Source: Methylomicrobium lacus_A (GTDB lineage: Bacteria; Pseudomonadota; Gammaproteobacteria; Methylococcales; Methylomonadaceae). Taken from it: a DNA stretch of 64,000 nucleotides. A program made the position numbers and the translations under genes. Below are positions 24,510-33,063 of the stretch, in pieces (within the stretch, counting starts at the first letter, position 1; each line of letters starts with the position of its first letter). The stretch lies in NCBI RefSeq assembly GCF_041897535.1, contig NZ_CP169217.1, forward strand, positions 3,100,001 through 3,164,000. The letters are read 5' to 3'. The notes under the pieces were generated by a model. The model saw only the letters and a program-made list of their open reading frames with translations. It did not search any database and was not told where the DNA came from.

Positions 24510-25349
24510 ATGTTGGGAGCATTGGATAAGATGCAGGTGAAGCTGGAGCAGCCGGTGCAGTACCGCCTGCCGCTCGGTGACCAGATAGTGGAGTTGAACC
24601 CCTTGCTCGGCCAGTCGATCAGGCTGCGCTACACCGGCAACATTTTTTGCGTGCACTGCGGCAAGGCGACCAAAAAAAGTTTCAACCAGGGCTACTGCTA
24701 TCCCTGCTTCATCAAGCTGGCGCAGTGCGACATGTGCATCATGAAGCCGGAGACCTGCCATTACGCGGCCGGCACCTGCCGCGAGCCGGCCTGGGGCGAG
24801 CAGTTCTGCATGCAGCCGCATATCGTCTATCTGGCCAATTCGAGCGGCATCAAGGTCGGCATCACCCGAGAGGGGCAAATTCCGACGCGCTGGATCGACC
24901 AGGGCGCGGTGCAGGCCTTGCCGATCTTCCGCGTGCCGTCGCGCCATGCGTCCGGCCTGATCGAAGTGATCCTCGCCAGGCACATCAGCGACAAGACCAG
25001 TTGGCAGCAAATGCTGAAGAATCAGGTCAGTCCGATCGACCTTCAGGCCGAGCGCGATAGGCTGTGGGCGCTCTGCAAGACAGAGCTGGATGAGTTGATT
25101 GCACGCCTCGAAGGCAACGCGATCGAATTTCTGACGGATCAGCCGAGCGTCGATATCCGCTATCCGGTCGACCATTATCCGGTCAAGGTCGCCTCGTTCA
25201 ATCTGGACAAAAATCCGGAAGTTTCAGGCGTTCTGCACGGCATCAAGGGCCAGTATCTGCTGCTCGATACCGGCGTGATCAACATCCGCAAGTTTACCGG
25301 CTATGAAGTCGAGTTTCAGGGAAAACACGCCAGCTTATCCAGCAAATAA
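24510..25349 (+). CDS. DUF2797 zinc-ribbon-like protein
   Basis: 279 residues from ATG 24510, nine bases after moaE. Cysteine clusters CVHCGKATKKSF..CYPC, CDMCIMKPETC and CREPAWGEQFC (about residues 45-100) suggest two zinc sites. The middle has LANSSGIKVGITREGQIPTRWIDQGAVQA, which resembles the GIY-YIG fold opening. DUF2797 function is not established. Its 3' end overlaps the convergent kbl-like gene by 34 bases. Confidence 0.8.
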   Translation: MLGALDKMQVKLEQPVQYRLPLGDQIVELNPLLGQSIRLRYTGNIFCVHCGKATKKSFNQGYCYPCFIKLAQCDMCIMKPETCHYAAGTCREPAWGEQFCMQPHIVYLANSSGIKVGITREGQIPTRWIDQGAVQALPIFRVPSRHASGLIEVILARHISDKTSWQQMLKNQVSPIDLQAERDRLWALCKTELDELIARLEGNAIEFLTDQPSVDIRYPVDHYPVKVASFNLDKNPEVSGVLHGIKGQYLLLDTGVINIRKFTGYEVEFQGKHASLSSK

Positions 25350-26536
25350 TCCAGGTCTTTTGCGGTGTGATTGGCGGAAACCTGTAGCCTGATTTCCTGT
25401 TCGCCTTTCGGAACCACAGGATAATTCAAGCCGGTCGCCAGGATATTGTGCGCAAACAAATGATCGACCAGCGCGGCGGTTTTGTCGGTGTCGCGGATCA
25501 GCAGCGGCACGATCGGATGTTCGCCGGGCAGGGTCTCAAAGCCGAGGCGTTGCAGGCCGTTTCGGAGATGTAGGCTCAAGCCGCGCAAGGTTTCCAGCAA
25601 CTGTGCTCCTTCCGGGCTATCGACGACCCGCAAGGCGGCCGAAGCCGCCGCCGCTTCGCCGGGGGTGATCGGGTTCGAATAGATGTAGAGCGGCGCGCTT
25701 TCCCTAAGGTAAGCGATCACCGCCGCGCTGGAGGCGACATAGCCGCCGTTCACCCCGAAGGCCTTGCCGAGCGTGCCGATCAGGATGTCGGCCTTGCCGC
25801 CGGTGACTTCCTCGGTGCCGCGTCCGGTTTTGCCGAATGCCCCGACGCCGTGCGAATCATCGACCAAGGTGATGATGCCCTGTTCGTAGGTATCTTCGTG
25901 TTGCCGGCAAATCGCGCTGATTTTACCGAGTTCCGCATGATCGCCGCGCATGCTGAAGACGCCGTCGACGACCACGCAAACGCGCTTGACCAGGCCTCGG
26001 TAAGCCGCAAGGATTGCGTCCAGCGCGGCCAGGTCGCCGTGCGCGAACACTTCCTTGCGGACGGGCTGGGCGAGGCGGATCGCGTTGATGATGCAGTTGT
26101 GATTCAGCGCATCGCTGACGACGAGCGTATCTTCCGCGATCAACAGCGGCAGCACGCCGAGCATCGTCGCATAGGCCGCGCTGAACAGCATCGCGGCTTC
26201 GCGGCCGTGGAACTCGGCCAGCTGTTTTTCGAGCTCGACATGCGGCCGGTAAGTGCCGCTGATGAAGCGCACCGCGCCGGGCCCTGCGCCATAAGTTTCG
26301 ACCGCTTCGGCTTCGGCCCGGATCACGCGCGGGTCGAGCCCGAGACCCAGATAGGCATTCGCATTCATCCGTAAAAAATGGCGACTGCCGAAACCCTCCA
26401 GCAGATAACGCGGTCCGAAACCGTCTACCGCCGGCAGGATGCCGGTGATTACCTTCTCGCGACCCTTGCTGATGCCTTGCTGCCGTAATTGGCTGACTTT
26501 GTCTTGCAGCAGTGTTTCAATTTTTGAGAGCGACAT
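25316..26536 (-). CDS. kbl: glycine C-acetyltransferase (2-amino-3-ketobutyrate CoA ligase)
   Basis: 406 residues, alpha-oxoamine synthase family. PLP-lysine motif GTLGKAFGVNGGYVA at about residues 243-257, VDDSHGVGAFGKTGRG before it, and RFISGTYRPHVELE near residue 95. The family also includes BioF and SPT; the upstream tdh-type gene, 11 bases away, favours threonine breakdown to glycine and acetyl-CoA. The 3' end overlaps the DUF2797 gene on the other strand. Confidence 0.85.
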   Translation of the reverse strand: MSLSKIETLLQDKVSQLRQQGISKGREKVITGILPAVDGFGPRYLLEGFGSRHFLRMNANAYLGLGLDPRVIRAEAEAVETYGAGPGAVRFISGTYRPHVELEKQLAEFHGREAAMLFSAAYATMLGVLPLLIAEDTLVVSDALNHNCIINAIRLAQPVRKEVFAHGDLAALDAILAAYRGLVKRVCVVVDGVFSMRGDHAELGKISAICRQHEDTYEQGIITLVDDSHGVGAFGKTGRGTEEVTGGKADILIGTLGKAFGVNGGYVASSAAVIAYLRESAPLYIYSNPITPGEAAAASAALRVVDSPEGAQLLETLRGLSLHLRNGLQRLGFETLPGEHPIVPLLIRDTDKTAALVDHLFAHNILATGLNYPVVPKGEQEIRLQVSANHTAKDLDYLLDKLACFP

Positions 26537-26547
26537 TGGACCTCCGA

Positions 26548-27501
26548 TTAGCCGTTTTGCAGTTTGACCGCGATTTTTTGAAGCATATCCTCGACCATCG
26601 CCGCCCTATCGAAGCGCGGCTGCCAGCCCCACTCGACGCGGGCGGCGCTGTCGTTCATGTGTCGCGGCCAGGAGGAAGCGATCGCCTGACGGACCGGATC
26701 GATCGTATAGGTGATCGTGAAGTCGGGGATGTGCTTCTGGATTTCGGCGGCCAATTCCGCGGGCGTGAAACTCATCGCGGTCACGTTGAACGCATTGCGG
26801 TGGCTGAGGCGGCTTGCATCCGCTGTCATCAGTGTGATTGCGGCGTCGATCGCATCGGGCATGTACATCATGTCCAATTGCGTGTCGGCGCTCAAAAAAC
26901 ACTCGTAATGGTGGCGGGTCAAGGCCGCATAAAAAATTTCGACCGCGTAATCGGTCGAGCCGCCGCCCGGCAGAGTCTTGCTCGAAATCAGCCCCGGATA
27001 ACGCAGGCCGCGCGTATCGACGCCGAAGCGGCGGTGATAATAGTCGCATAACAGTTCGCCGGAGACCTTGGTGATGCCATAGATCGTGGTCGGCCGCTGC
27101 AAGGTATCCTGCGGCGTATCATCGGCAGGCGTGCCGGGACCGAAGGCGCCGATCGAGCTCGGAAAAAACACCGCGCATTGGTGTTTTCTGGCGCTTTCCA
27201 GTACGTTGAGCAAGCCGTTCATGTTGATGTCCCAGGCTTCCTGCGGCCTTTCTTCGGCCACCGCGGACAGCAGCGCGGCGAGATGAAAGATCGTGTCGCA
27301 GCGATTTTCCTCGACGACCCGATCGAGCGCCGCCGCATCGCGTACATCGAGCGGGTAAAACGGGGCTGATTCGAGCGCTCCATTAGACGGCTGCCGATTG
27401 CCGGATGCAATGATGTTATCCGCACCGTATTGCTGCCGGAGAACCTGAGCCAGTTCCGATCCGATTTGACCGGTCGCGCCGGTGATCAATATTTTTTTCA
27501 T
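26548..27501 (-). CDS. tdh: L-threonine 3-dehydrogenase, SDR/epimerase type
   Basis: 317 residues. Rossmann start ILITGATGQIGSEL, then LAALLSAVAEERP, and the catalytic YGITKVSGE (Y-x3-K) near residue 143. The string SSIGAFGP precedes it. This is the short-chain (GalE-like) threonine dehydrogenase, not the zinc type. Product 2-amino-3-ketobutyrate goes to the Kbl enzyme encoded next in the same operon. Confidence 0.88.
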   Translation of the reverse strand: MKKILITGATGQIGSELAQVLRQQYGADNIIASGNRQPSNGALESAPFYPLDVRDAAALDRVVEENRCDTIFHLAALLSAVAEERPQEAWDINMNGLLNVLESARKHQCAVFFPSSIGAFGPGTPADDTPQDTLQRPTTIYGITKVSGELLCDYYHRRFGVDTRGLRYPGLISSKTLPGGGSTDYAVEIFYAALTRHHYECFLSADTQLDMMYMPDAIDAAITLMTADASRLSHRNAFNVTAMSFTPAELAAEIQKHIPDFTITYTIDPVRQAIASSWPRHMNDSAARVEWGWQPRFDRAAMVEDMLQKIAVKLQNG

Positions 27502-27649
27502 CAGGGCTCAACTTGCTTTTTTGAAAGCGATAATCAAGGCATATCCGTGCGGCAGTGGGTAAGCTGGGTTGAGAAACGACCATCAGCAATGTATTTATGT
27601 GTGGGGGGGGGTGAGGCTACAACTCGGCATACGAGCTATGGCTCCCGCA

Positions 27650-27988
27650 TCATCCCGGGGGCCAATGCAAAGCCCGTCCGCCCAACAAATGCAAATGCAA
27701 ATGATACACCGCCTGGCCGCCGTTCCTGTTGCAGTTGAATAAGGTTCTGTAACCTTCTTCGGCGATGCCTTCCTGTTCGGCCAGCTTGACCGCGGTTTGC
27801 AGCAGTTGGCCTCCCAGATGGGCGTCGTCGAGTTCGTTCAGCGTCGCGATGTGGCGTTTCGGGATTACCAGGATATGGACGGGTGCCTGCGGGTTGATGT
27901 CACGGAACGCCATGAGGGTGTCGTCTTCGTAAACCACGTCCGGTTTGATGTCGCCGGCGACCATTTTGCAGAATAAACAGTTCGTCAT
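27650..27988 (-). CDS. hinT: HIT-family nucleotide hydrolase HinT
   Basis: 112 residues from ATG 27988. CLFCKMVAGDIK at the N terminus and the HIT triad HLHLHLLGGR near residues 98-107. HinT hydrolyses AMP-lysine and other phosphoramidates. It is monocistronic by spacing; a G9 run lies downstream at 27603-27611. Confidence 0.93.
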   Translation of the reverse strand: MTNCLFCKMVAGDIKPDVVYEDDTLMAFRDINPQAPVHILVIPKRHIATLNELDDAHLGGQLLQTAVKLAEQEGIAEEGYRTLFNCNRNGGQAVYHLHLHLLGGRALHWPPG

Positions 27989-28111
27989 CGTTTTGCCTTG
28001 GGTCGGATGAGAGTAAAAAATCACGGGCCGATGCGTAAGAGTTTATGCATCGGATGGCGCATTTTATACCGAACCGAAGTTTGCGGGGATGACTTTAATC
28101 GTCGGAAGTAT

Positions 28112-28169
28112 TGTAGGGTGCGCATCGCGCACCATCGAGAAGCCCAAAAGGTACGCGATGCGCATCCCA
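28112..28169. repeat. inverted pair of the GTAGGGTGCGCA repeat
   Basis: 28112-28135 is nearly the same as 37-60. 28150-28169 is its inverted copy. Together they could fold as a REPIN-like unit between hinT and the end of recR. Confidence 0.6.
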
Positions 28170-28197
28170 TGCGGCTTGAAACGTTCGGAGAAGAGGC

Positions 28198-28794
28198 TTA
28201 AATGGTACGGCGCCCGTTGAACGCATGCAGCAGCGTGCCGCTGTCGATGTATTCGAGCTCGCCGCCCATCGGCACGCCGTGCGCGATGCGGCTGGCCTGG
28301 ACGTGGTGCTTCTTGGCGAGTTCGCCGATGAAGAAGGCGGTCGCCTCGCCCTCGACGGTCGAATTGGTTGCGAGCACCAACTCCTTGATCTGGCCTTGAG
28401 CCAGTTGCTGTTCGAGTTGATCGAGCCCGAGCTCGCCGGGACCGATGCCGTCGAGCGGCGACAAGCGGCCGTGCAGTACGAAGTACAGGCCCTTGAATAC
28501 GGTCGCCTGTTCGATGCTCCAGACGTCGGACGGATTTTCGACGATGCAGACGAGCGACTTGTCGCGGGCCGGATTCGCGCAGATGTCACAGAGCGGTTTT
28601 TCGGTCAGGGTGCGGCAGTTACCGCACTGGCCGATGTGGTCGATCGCCAGCAGCAGCGTCTCGGCCAGCGTGCGCGCGCCCTGGCGGTCTTTTTGCAAGA
28701 GGTGGAAGGCCATGCGCTGTGCGGTCTTCGGGCCGACGCCGGGCAGGCAGCGCAGGTGCTGGATCAGGCGGCCCAGGAGGCCGGTGTCACGCAT
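28198..28794 (-). CDS. recR: recombination mediator RecR
   Basis: 198 residues. HhH motif LPGVGPKTAQRMAFHLL (about 16-32), four-Cys zinc finger CGNCRTLTEKPLCDIC (57-72), Toprim start VCIVENPSDVWSIE. Works with RecO/RecF to load RecA at gaps. Two bases separate it from ybaB; the order dnaX-ybaB-recR is conserved. Confidence 0.97.
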   Translation of the reverse strand: MRDTGLLGRLIQHLRCLPGVGPKTAQRMAFHLLQKDRQGARTLAETLLLAIDHIGQCGNCRTLTEKPLCDICANPARDKSLVCIVENPSDVWSIEQATVFKGLYFVLHGRLSPLDGIGPGELGLDQLEQQLAQGQIKELVLATNSTVEGEATAFFIGELAKKHHVQASRIAHGVPMGGELEYIDSGTLLHAFNGRRTI

Positions 28795-28796
28795 GT

Positions 28797-29120
28797 TCAG
28801 AACGGCATTTGAAAGCCGGGCGGCAAGGGCAGGCCGGCGGTGATTTCGGCCATTTTTTCCTTCTTCATTTTGCCGACCTTGTTAACCGCGTCATTGATCG
28901 CGGCCGCGACCAGGTCTTCGAGCATGTCTTTGTCGTCGCCGATCAGCGACGGGTCGATCGTGACCTTGCGCGCTTCGCGCTTGCCGGTCATCAGGATCGT
29001 GACCAGGCCGCCGCCGGAGTGACCGGTCACTTCCATCGCTTCGATTTCTTCCTTCGCGCGTTTGAAGTCTTCCTGCATTTTCTGGGCTTGCTGCATGATG
29101 CTGCCGAGAGGATTTTTCAT
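28797..29120 (-). CDS. ybaB: nucleoid-associated protein YbaB/EbfC
   Basis: 107 residues. MKNPLGSIMQQAQKMQEDFKR opening and the central GGGLVTILMTGKREARKVTID are typical. Small dimeric DNA-binding protein, between dnaX and recR in one operon. Confidence 0.96.
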   Translation of the reverse strand: MKNPLGSIMQQAQKMQEDFKRAKEEIEAMEVTGHSGGGLVTILMTGKREARKVTIDPSLIGDDKDMLEDLVAAAINDAVNKVGKMKKEKMAEITAGLPLPPGFQMPF

Positions 29121-29135
29121 GAGTGTTCTCCTTGT

Positions 29136-30752
29136 TTAGACGGGTTCGATGGTGCCGGGAACGACCCGGGCGCCGAAATGTTCTTTGAGGGCTTGAATGT
29201 TTTGATCCGCCTCGATCGCGTCGACCGCGGCCTGTTGTCGGCCTTCGCGCTGCTTCAGCAGTTGCTCGGCCGGCGTCGCGGTGGTCGGTTTTTCGATCAG
29301 GATCGTCAGCTTGAGCGGTTTGCCGCGCAAGGTTCGCAGCGAGTCTTGCAGCTTTTCGATTCGCATCGGCGACAGCATGGTTTGATACGCAGGGTCCAGC
29401 AGCAGTGTGCAGGCATGATCGTCGATCGACTGCAAGGCGCATTGCTGCGCCAGTTGTTTGGTGATGCTTTCGAGCCGCATCGCCGTGATCATCTCCAGCC
29501 AGTTGTCGGTGGCGGGCAGGGCCGGCGCAGGCGCTTGTGCTCGGGGCTCTTCGCGCGCCGGTTGGCTCGCGACGGGCTCGGGGGCTGGTGCCGGCCGGGT
29601 CGCTATCGGTGGCGGAGCTGGAACCGGTTTCGCGGCAGGTTGCGGGCGTTTTTCCTGGGCAGTGTCCCGGGTCACCGGACGGAACGCCAGCATGCGCAGG
29701 AGTGCCATTTCAAAGCCGCTGCGCGGGTCGGGCGCGAGGTCCAGGTCTTTTTGTCCGAGCAGGCCGATCTGGTAGTAAAGCTGCACGTCTTCGGGAGGCA
29801 GTTGCGCCGCCAGAGACTTGATCAGCTCGCCGTCGAGTCCCGCGTCGATATGGACCGGCGCCTGCTGCAGCACCGCGATCGCATGCAGGGCTTGTAACAA
29901 TTGGCGCAGCACGCCGCTGAAATCGGGCGACAAATCGGCCAGGTCGGCGATGATTCTGAGCAGACCGGGGGCGTCCTGGGTGGCCAGCGCGTTAAGCAGG
30001 TCGCCGACCGGCTGCTGCGCGATCACGCCAAGCATCGCGCCGACATCGTCGGCAGTTACCTTGCCGTTGCCGTGTACGATCGCCTGATCGAGCAGGCTCA
30101 GGCCGTCGCGCATGCTGCCGTCGGCGGCGCGCGCCAACAGCTTCAGGGCCGGGGCTTCGAAGGCGATCGTTTCCTGGTTCAGGATGAATTCCATCTGGCC
30201 GCTGATCTGTTCCTGCGACAAGCGTTTCAGATTGAATTGCAGGCAGCGCGACAGCACGGTGACCGGAATCTTGTGCGGGTCGGTCGTCGCGAGCAGGAAT
30301 TTGACATGCGCGGGCGGCTCTTCGAGCGTCTTCAGCAGCGCGTTGAAGCTGTGGCCGGACAGCATGTGCACTTCGTCGATCAGATAGACCTTGAAGCGGC
30401 CCTGGTTCGGCGCATATTGCGCATTGTCGAGCAGGTCGCGGGTATCTTCGACCTTCGTGCGCGAGGCGGCATCGACTTCGATCAAATCCAGGAAACGGCC
30501 TTCATCGACGTCGCGGCAGACCTTGCAGGCGCCGCAGGGATTGTAATCCTGTAGATTTTCGCAGTTGATGGCTTTGGCCAGAATGCGGGCCAGGGTGGTT
30601 TTGCCGACGCCGCGGGTGCCGGTGAACAGATAGGCATGATGCAAACGGTCATGCTGCAAGGCGTTGATCAACGACTTGACGACATGTTCTTGACCGACGA
30701 TTTCGGAGAAATTATGCGGGCGCCATTTGCGGGCGAGAACCTGGTAACTCAT
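29136..30752 (-). CDS. dnaX: DNA polymerase III subunits gamma/tau DnaX
   Basis: 538 residues from ATG 30752 (MSYQVLARKWRP); the frame extends upstream across the 4.5S RNA gene but is not coding there. AAA+ clamp-loader core: Walker A GTRGVGKTTLAR at about 45-56, a four-Cys zinc module CGACKVCRDVD, sensor LIDEVHMLSGHSFNALLKTLEEPP. A proline/alanine linker (about 375-425) precedes the tau C-terminal domain. First gene of dnaX-ybaB-recR. Confidence 0.96.
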   Translation of the reverse strand: MSYQVLARKWRPHNFSEIVGQEHVVKSLINALQHDRLHHAYLFTGTRGVGKTTLARILAKAINCENLQDYNPCGACKVCRDVDEGRFLDLIEVDAASRTKVEDTRDLLDNAQYAPNQGRFKVYLIDEVHMLSGHSFNALLKTLEEPPAHVKFLLATTDPHKIPVTVLSRCLQFNLKRLSQEQISGQMEFILNQETIAFEAPALKLLARAADGSMRDGLSLLDQAIVHGNGKVTADDVGAMLGVIAQQPVGDLLNALATQDAPGLLRIIADLADLSPDFSGVLRQLLQALHAIAVLQQAPVHIDAGLDGELIKSLAAQLPPEDVQLYYQIGLLGQKDLDLAPDPRSGFEMALLRMLAFRPVTRDTAQEKRPQPAAKPVPAPPPIATRPAPAPEPVASQPAREEPRAQAPAPALPATDNWLEMITAMRLESITKQLAQQCALQSIDDHACTLLLDPAYQTMLSPMRIEKLQDSLRTLRGKPLKLTILIEKPTTATPAEQLLKQREGRQQAAVDAIEADQNIQALKEHFGARVVPGTIEPV

Positions 30753-30785
30753 TTCAGGCTCAGTACGGATAGAAAGCGAGTAGGG

Positions 30786-30897
30786 CGGTAACCGCACCAG
30801 CCACATCCCGGCACACGAATCTGCTGCTACCGTTGCTTCCTTCCGGACCTGGCGGGGTTCGCAGCGTATCGTTGCGGGAGGACCGATACGATTACCA
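30786..30897 (-). ncRNA. ffs: 4.5S signal recognition particle RNA
   Basis: On the minus strand the sequence has the SRP tetraloop region CAGGTCCGGAAGGAAGCA and the 3' side GTGTGCCGGGATGT, which are diagnostic. The ends pair as GGTAA/TTACC. It is located just upstream of dnaX, the common place in gammaproteobacteria. End points are approximate by a few bases. Confidence 0.95.
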
Positions 30898-31071
30898 TAA
30901 TTCAGCCTTAGCGGCTGTGAGTCGGCTATTATCCGGGGGATTTGAAAAAAAAGCAAGTCCTGCTGGAATAATTTTTTTTCGATCCCGAATCGGCGGTAAC
31001 AGCATGCGCTAATCATGCTAAAGTTAGCCGATTTCGACAAGCCCGTAGATTTTAACCTGAAAACGATCAAT

Positions 31072-32367
31072 ATGACAGAAGCAGCAACACTTTTTTCCGA
31101 AGCAAAGCGTGTGATTCCAGGCGGCGTCAATTCGCCGGTGCGTTCTTTCAGCGGCGTCGGCGGCACGCCGGTCTTCATCGACAGGGCGCAGGGCGCGTAT
31201 ATTTACGACAGTGAAGGCAAGGCCTATATCGACTATGTCGGCTCCTGGGGGCCGATGATTCTCGGGCATGCGCACCCCGCGGTGATCGCGGCGGTCAAGG
31301 CCGCGGCCGAAAAGGGGCTCAGTTTCGGCGCGCCGACCGAAATCGAGACGCGCATGGCCGAGAAGGTGATCGAGCTGTTGCCTTCGGTCGAACTGATACG
31401 AATGGTCAGCTCCGGCACCGAGGCGACGATGAGCGCGATTCGTCTGGCCCGGGGCTATACCGGCCGCGACAAGATAGTCAAATTCGAGGGCTGCTATCAT
31501 GGCCATTCCGATTCGCTGCTGGTCAAGGCCGGCTCCGGCGCCTTGACCTTCGGCGTGCCGAGTTCGCCGGGCGTGCCAAATGCGGTGGCCGAGAATACGA
31601 TTACCCTGACCTACAACGACAGCGAGGCGGTTGCCGAACTGTTTGGGCAAATCGGCGAACAAATCGCCTGCATCATCGTCGAGCCGGTGGCCGGCAACAT
31701 GAACTGCATTCCGCCGGTGCCGGGCTTTCTCGAAACGCTCAGGAAAGTTTGCGACCAATACGGCAGCGTGCTGATCTTCGACGAGGTGATGACCGGCTTC
31801 CGCGTCGGTTTGCAGGGCGCGCAAGGGGTTTACAACATCAAGCCGGATCTGACCACCTTGGGCAAGGTGATCGGCGGGGGGATGCCGGTCGGCGCGTTCG
31901 GCGGCAGCCGCAAGATCATGGAGATCTTGGCGCCGGCGGGCCCGGTCTACCAGGCCGGCACCTTGTCAGGCAATCCGGTCGCGATGGCGGCGGGTCTCGC
32001 GACCTTGGAACTGGTCCAGCAGCCGGGCTTTTTCGAGGCGCTCGGCGCGAAAACCCGAAGGCTGACGAGCGGCCTGCAAGCGGTGGCGGATCAAGCCGGC
32101 ATCGGCTTCACGACCAACGCGGTCGGCGGCATGTTCGGGCTGTTCTTCAGCGCCAAGGACAAGGTGACCAGCTTTGCCGACGTGATGCAATGCGATCAGG
32201 AACGCTTCAAGCGTTTCTTCCATGCGATGCTGGCCGAAGGCGTGTATCTCGCGCCTTCCGCATTCGAGGCGGGCTTCGTGTCGGCCGCGCATAGCGAGCA
32301 GGATTTGAACAGTACGATCGAGAAAGCGGCGCTTTGCTTCAAGGCCCTGTTAAAAACAAATTCATGA
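31072..32367 (+). CDS. hemL: glutamate-1-semialdehyde 2,1-aminomutase HemL
   Basis: 431 residues from ATG 31072 (MTEAATLFSEAKRVIPGG); an upstream in-frame ATG at 31015 is less like the family. PLP-lysine motif TTLGKVIGGGMPVGAFGG at about 263-280, FDEVMTGFRVG before it. Last step of 5-aminolevulinate formation by the C5 route for heme. Single gene unit. Confidence 0.96.
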   Translation: MTEAATLFSEAKRVIPGGVNSPVRSFSGVGGTPVFIDRAQGAYIYDSEGKAYIDYVGSWGPMILGHAHPAVIAAVKAAAEKGLSFGAPTEIETRMAEKVIELLPSVELIRMVSSGTEATMSAIRLARGYTGRDKIVKFEGCYHGHSDSLLVKAGSGALTFGVPSSPGVPNAVAENTITLTYNDSEAVAELFGQIGEQIACIIVEPVAGNMNCIPPVPGFLETLRKVCDQYGSVLIFDEVMTGFRVGLQGAQGVYNIKPDLTTLGKVIGGGMPVGAFGGSRKIMEILAPAGPVYQAGTLSGNPVAMAAGLATLELVQQPGFFEALGAKTRRLTSGLQAVADQAGIGFTTNAVGGMFGLFFSAKDKVTSFADVMQCDQERFKRFFHAMLAEGVYLAPSAFEAGFVSAAHSEQDLNSTIEKAALCFKALLKTNS

Positions 32368-32565
32368 AATGATTGAAATGCTTGCCTCCTGTTCTGATGA
32401 CTTTCGATTAAGATGAAGGGTTTGCGTAGCCAAATATCTTGCGTAGGAGATTGCTAAAACATTAATAAATTGTGGTAGAATCGCAGACGGTACACTAATA
32501 CCGTTTCAAAACCGTTACTGATTTATAAAAATCAAATAACAAAAAAAACAGAGGACTCTAACAAT

Positions 32566-32952
32566 ATGAAAATCTTGAAAAAAATCGCACTTGCTGCACT
32601 GGTCGGCGCTTCCATGGGTGTTTTCTCTACCTCTGCAATGGCGGAAGCTTCTGACGGACGTATCGTCTACCCACCAGCAGAAGCGATTGATATGACCGTT
32701 AAGAAAATCGAAGCGGCTCTGGCTTCTGCAACTTCCGGCGGCGATGCTGAAACGATCGCCAGCCTGACCAAGGCGGCATCGGATATGAGCAAAGAAATCA
32801 ACGCTAACGACAAAGTCGATATCGCTCGCAGCCGCGGCAACACTGTGTTGAAAAACGCTCGCAACGCTGCCAAAGCCGGCAACATTCCAGAAGCAGAACA
32901 ACTGCTGAGAAAAGCGCTGCAAGATTTCACCGCGCTGAAAGGTCTGCTCTAA
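32566..32952 (+). CDS. secreted small helical protein, probably highly expressed
   Basis: 128 residues. Signal peptide MKILKKIALAALVGASMG...SAMA with cleavage after AMA (about residue 25). The mature part is two or three amphipathic helices (MTVKKIEAALASAT, NTVLKNARNAAKAGN, EQLLRKALQDFTAL), soluble and without Cys. I do not recognise it. AT-ended optimal-type codons resemble fae and the 63-residue gene, and it has AGAGGA before the ATG and a strong terminator. Likely abundant in the periplasm. Confidence 0.8.
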   Translation: MKILKKIALAALVGASMGVFSTSAMAEASDGRIVYPPAEAIDMTVKKIEAALASATSGGDAETIASLTKAASDMSKEINANDKVDIARSRGNTVLKNARNAAKAGNIPEAEQLLRKALQDFTALKGLL

Positions 32953-32967
32953 TTTCTGCTTGAAATC

Positions 32968-33003
32968 CTATCGGGAGGCTTCGTGCTTCCCGATACTTTT
33001 TTC
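32968..33003 (+). terminator. intrinsic terminator
   Basis: TATCGGGA/TCCCGATA hairpin followed by CTTTTTTC, directly after the secreted small protein gene. Confidence 0.8.
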
Positions 33004-33063
33004 GTCTTCTCCCCCCTTTTTTTTCTTTTGGAAACCCGCCCGTTCGTGGCTGTTATTTTTCCC

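Noticed and set aside
27603..27611. G9 run near hinT, possible phase-variation tract.
   Set aside because: It lies in noncoding DNA downstream of convergent gene ends, so slippage would not switch a frame or known promoter.
29136..31178. Longer dnaX start at 31178.
   Set aside because: The extension runs through the 4.5S RNA gene and overlaps hemL; the conserved start MSYQVLARKWRP is at 30752.
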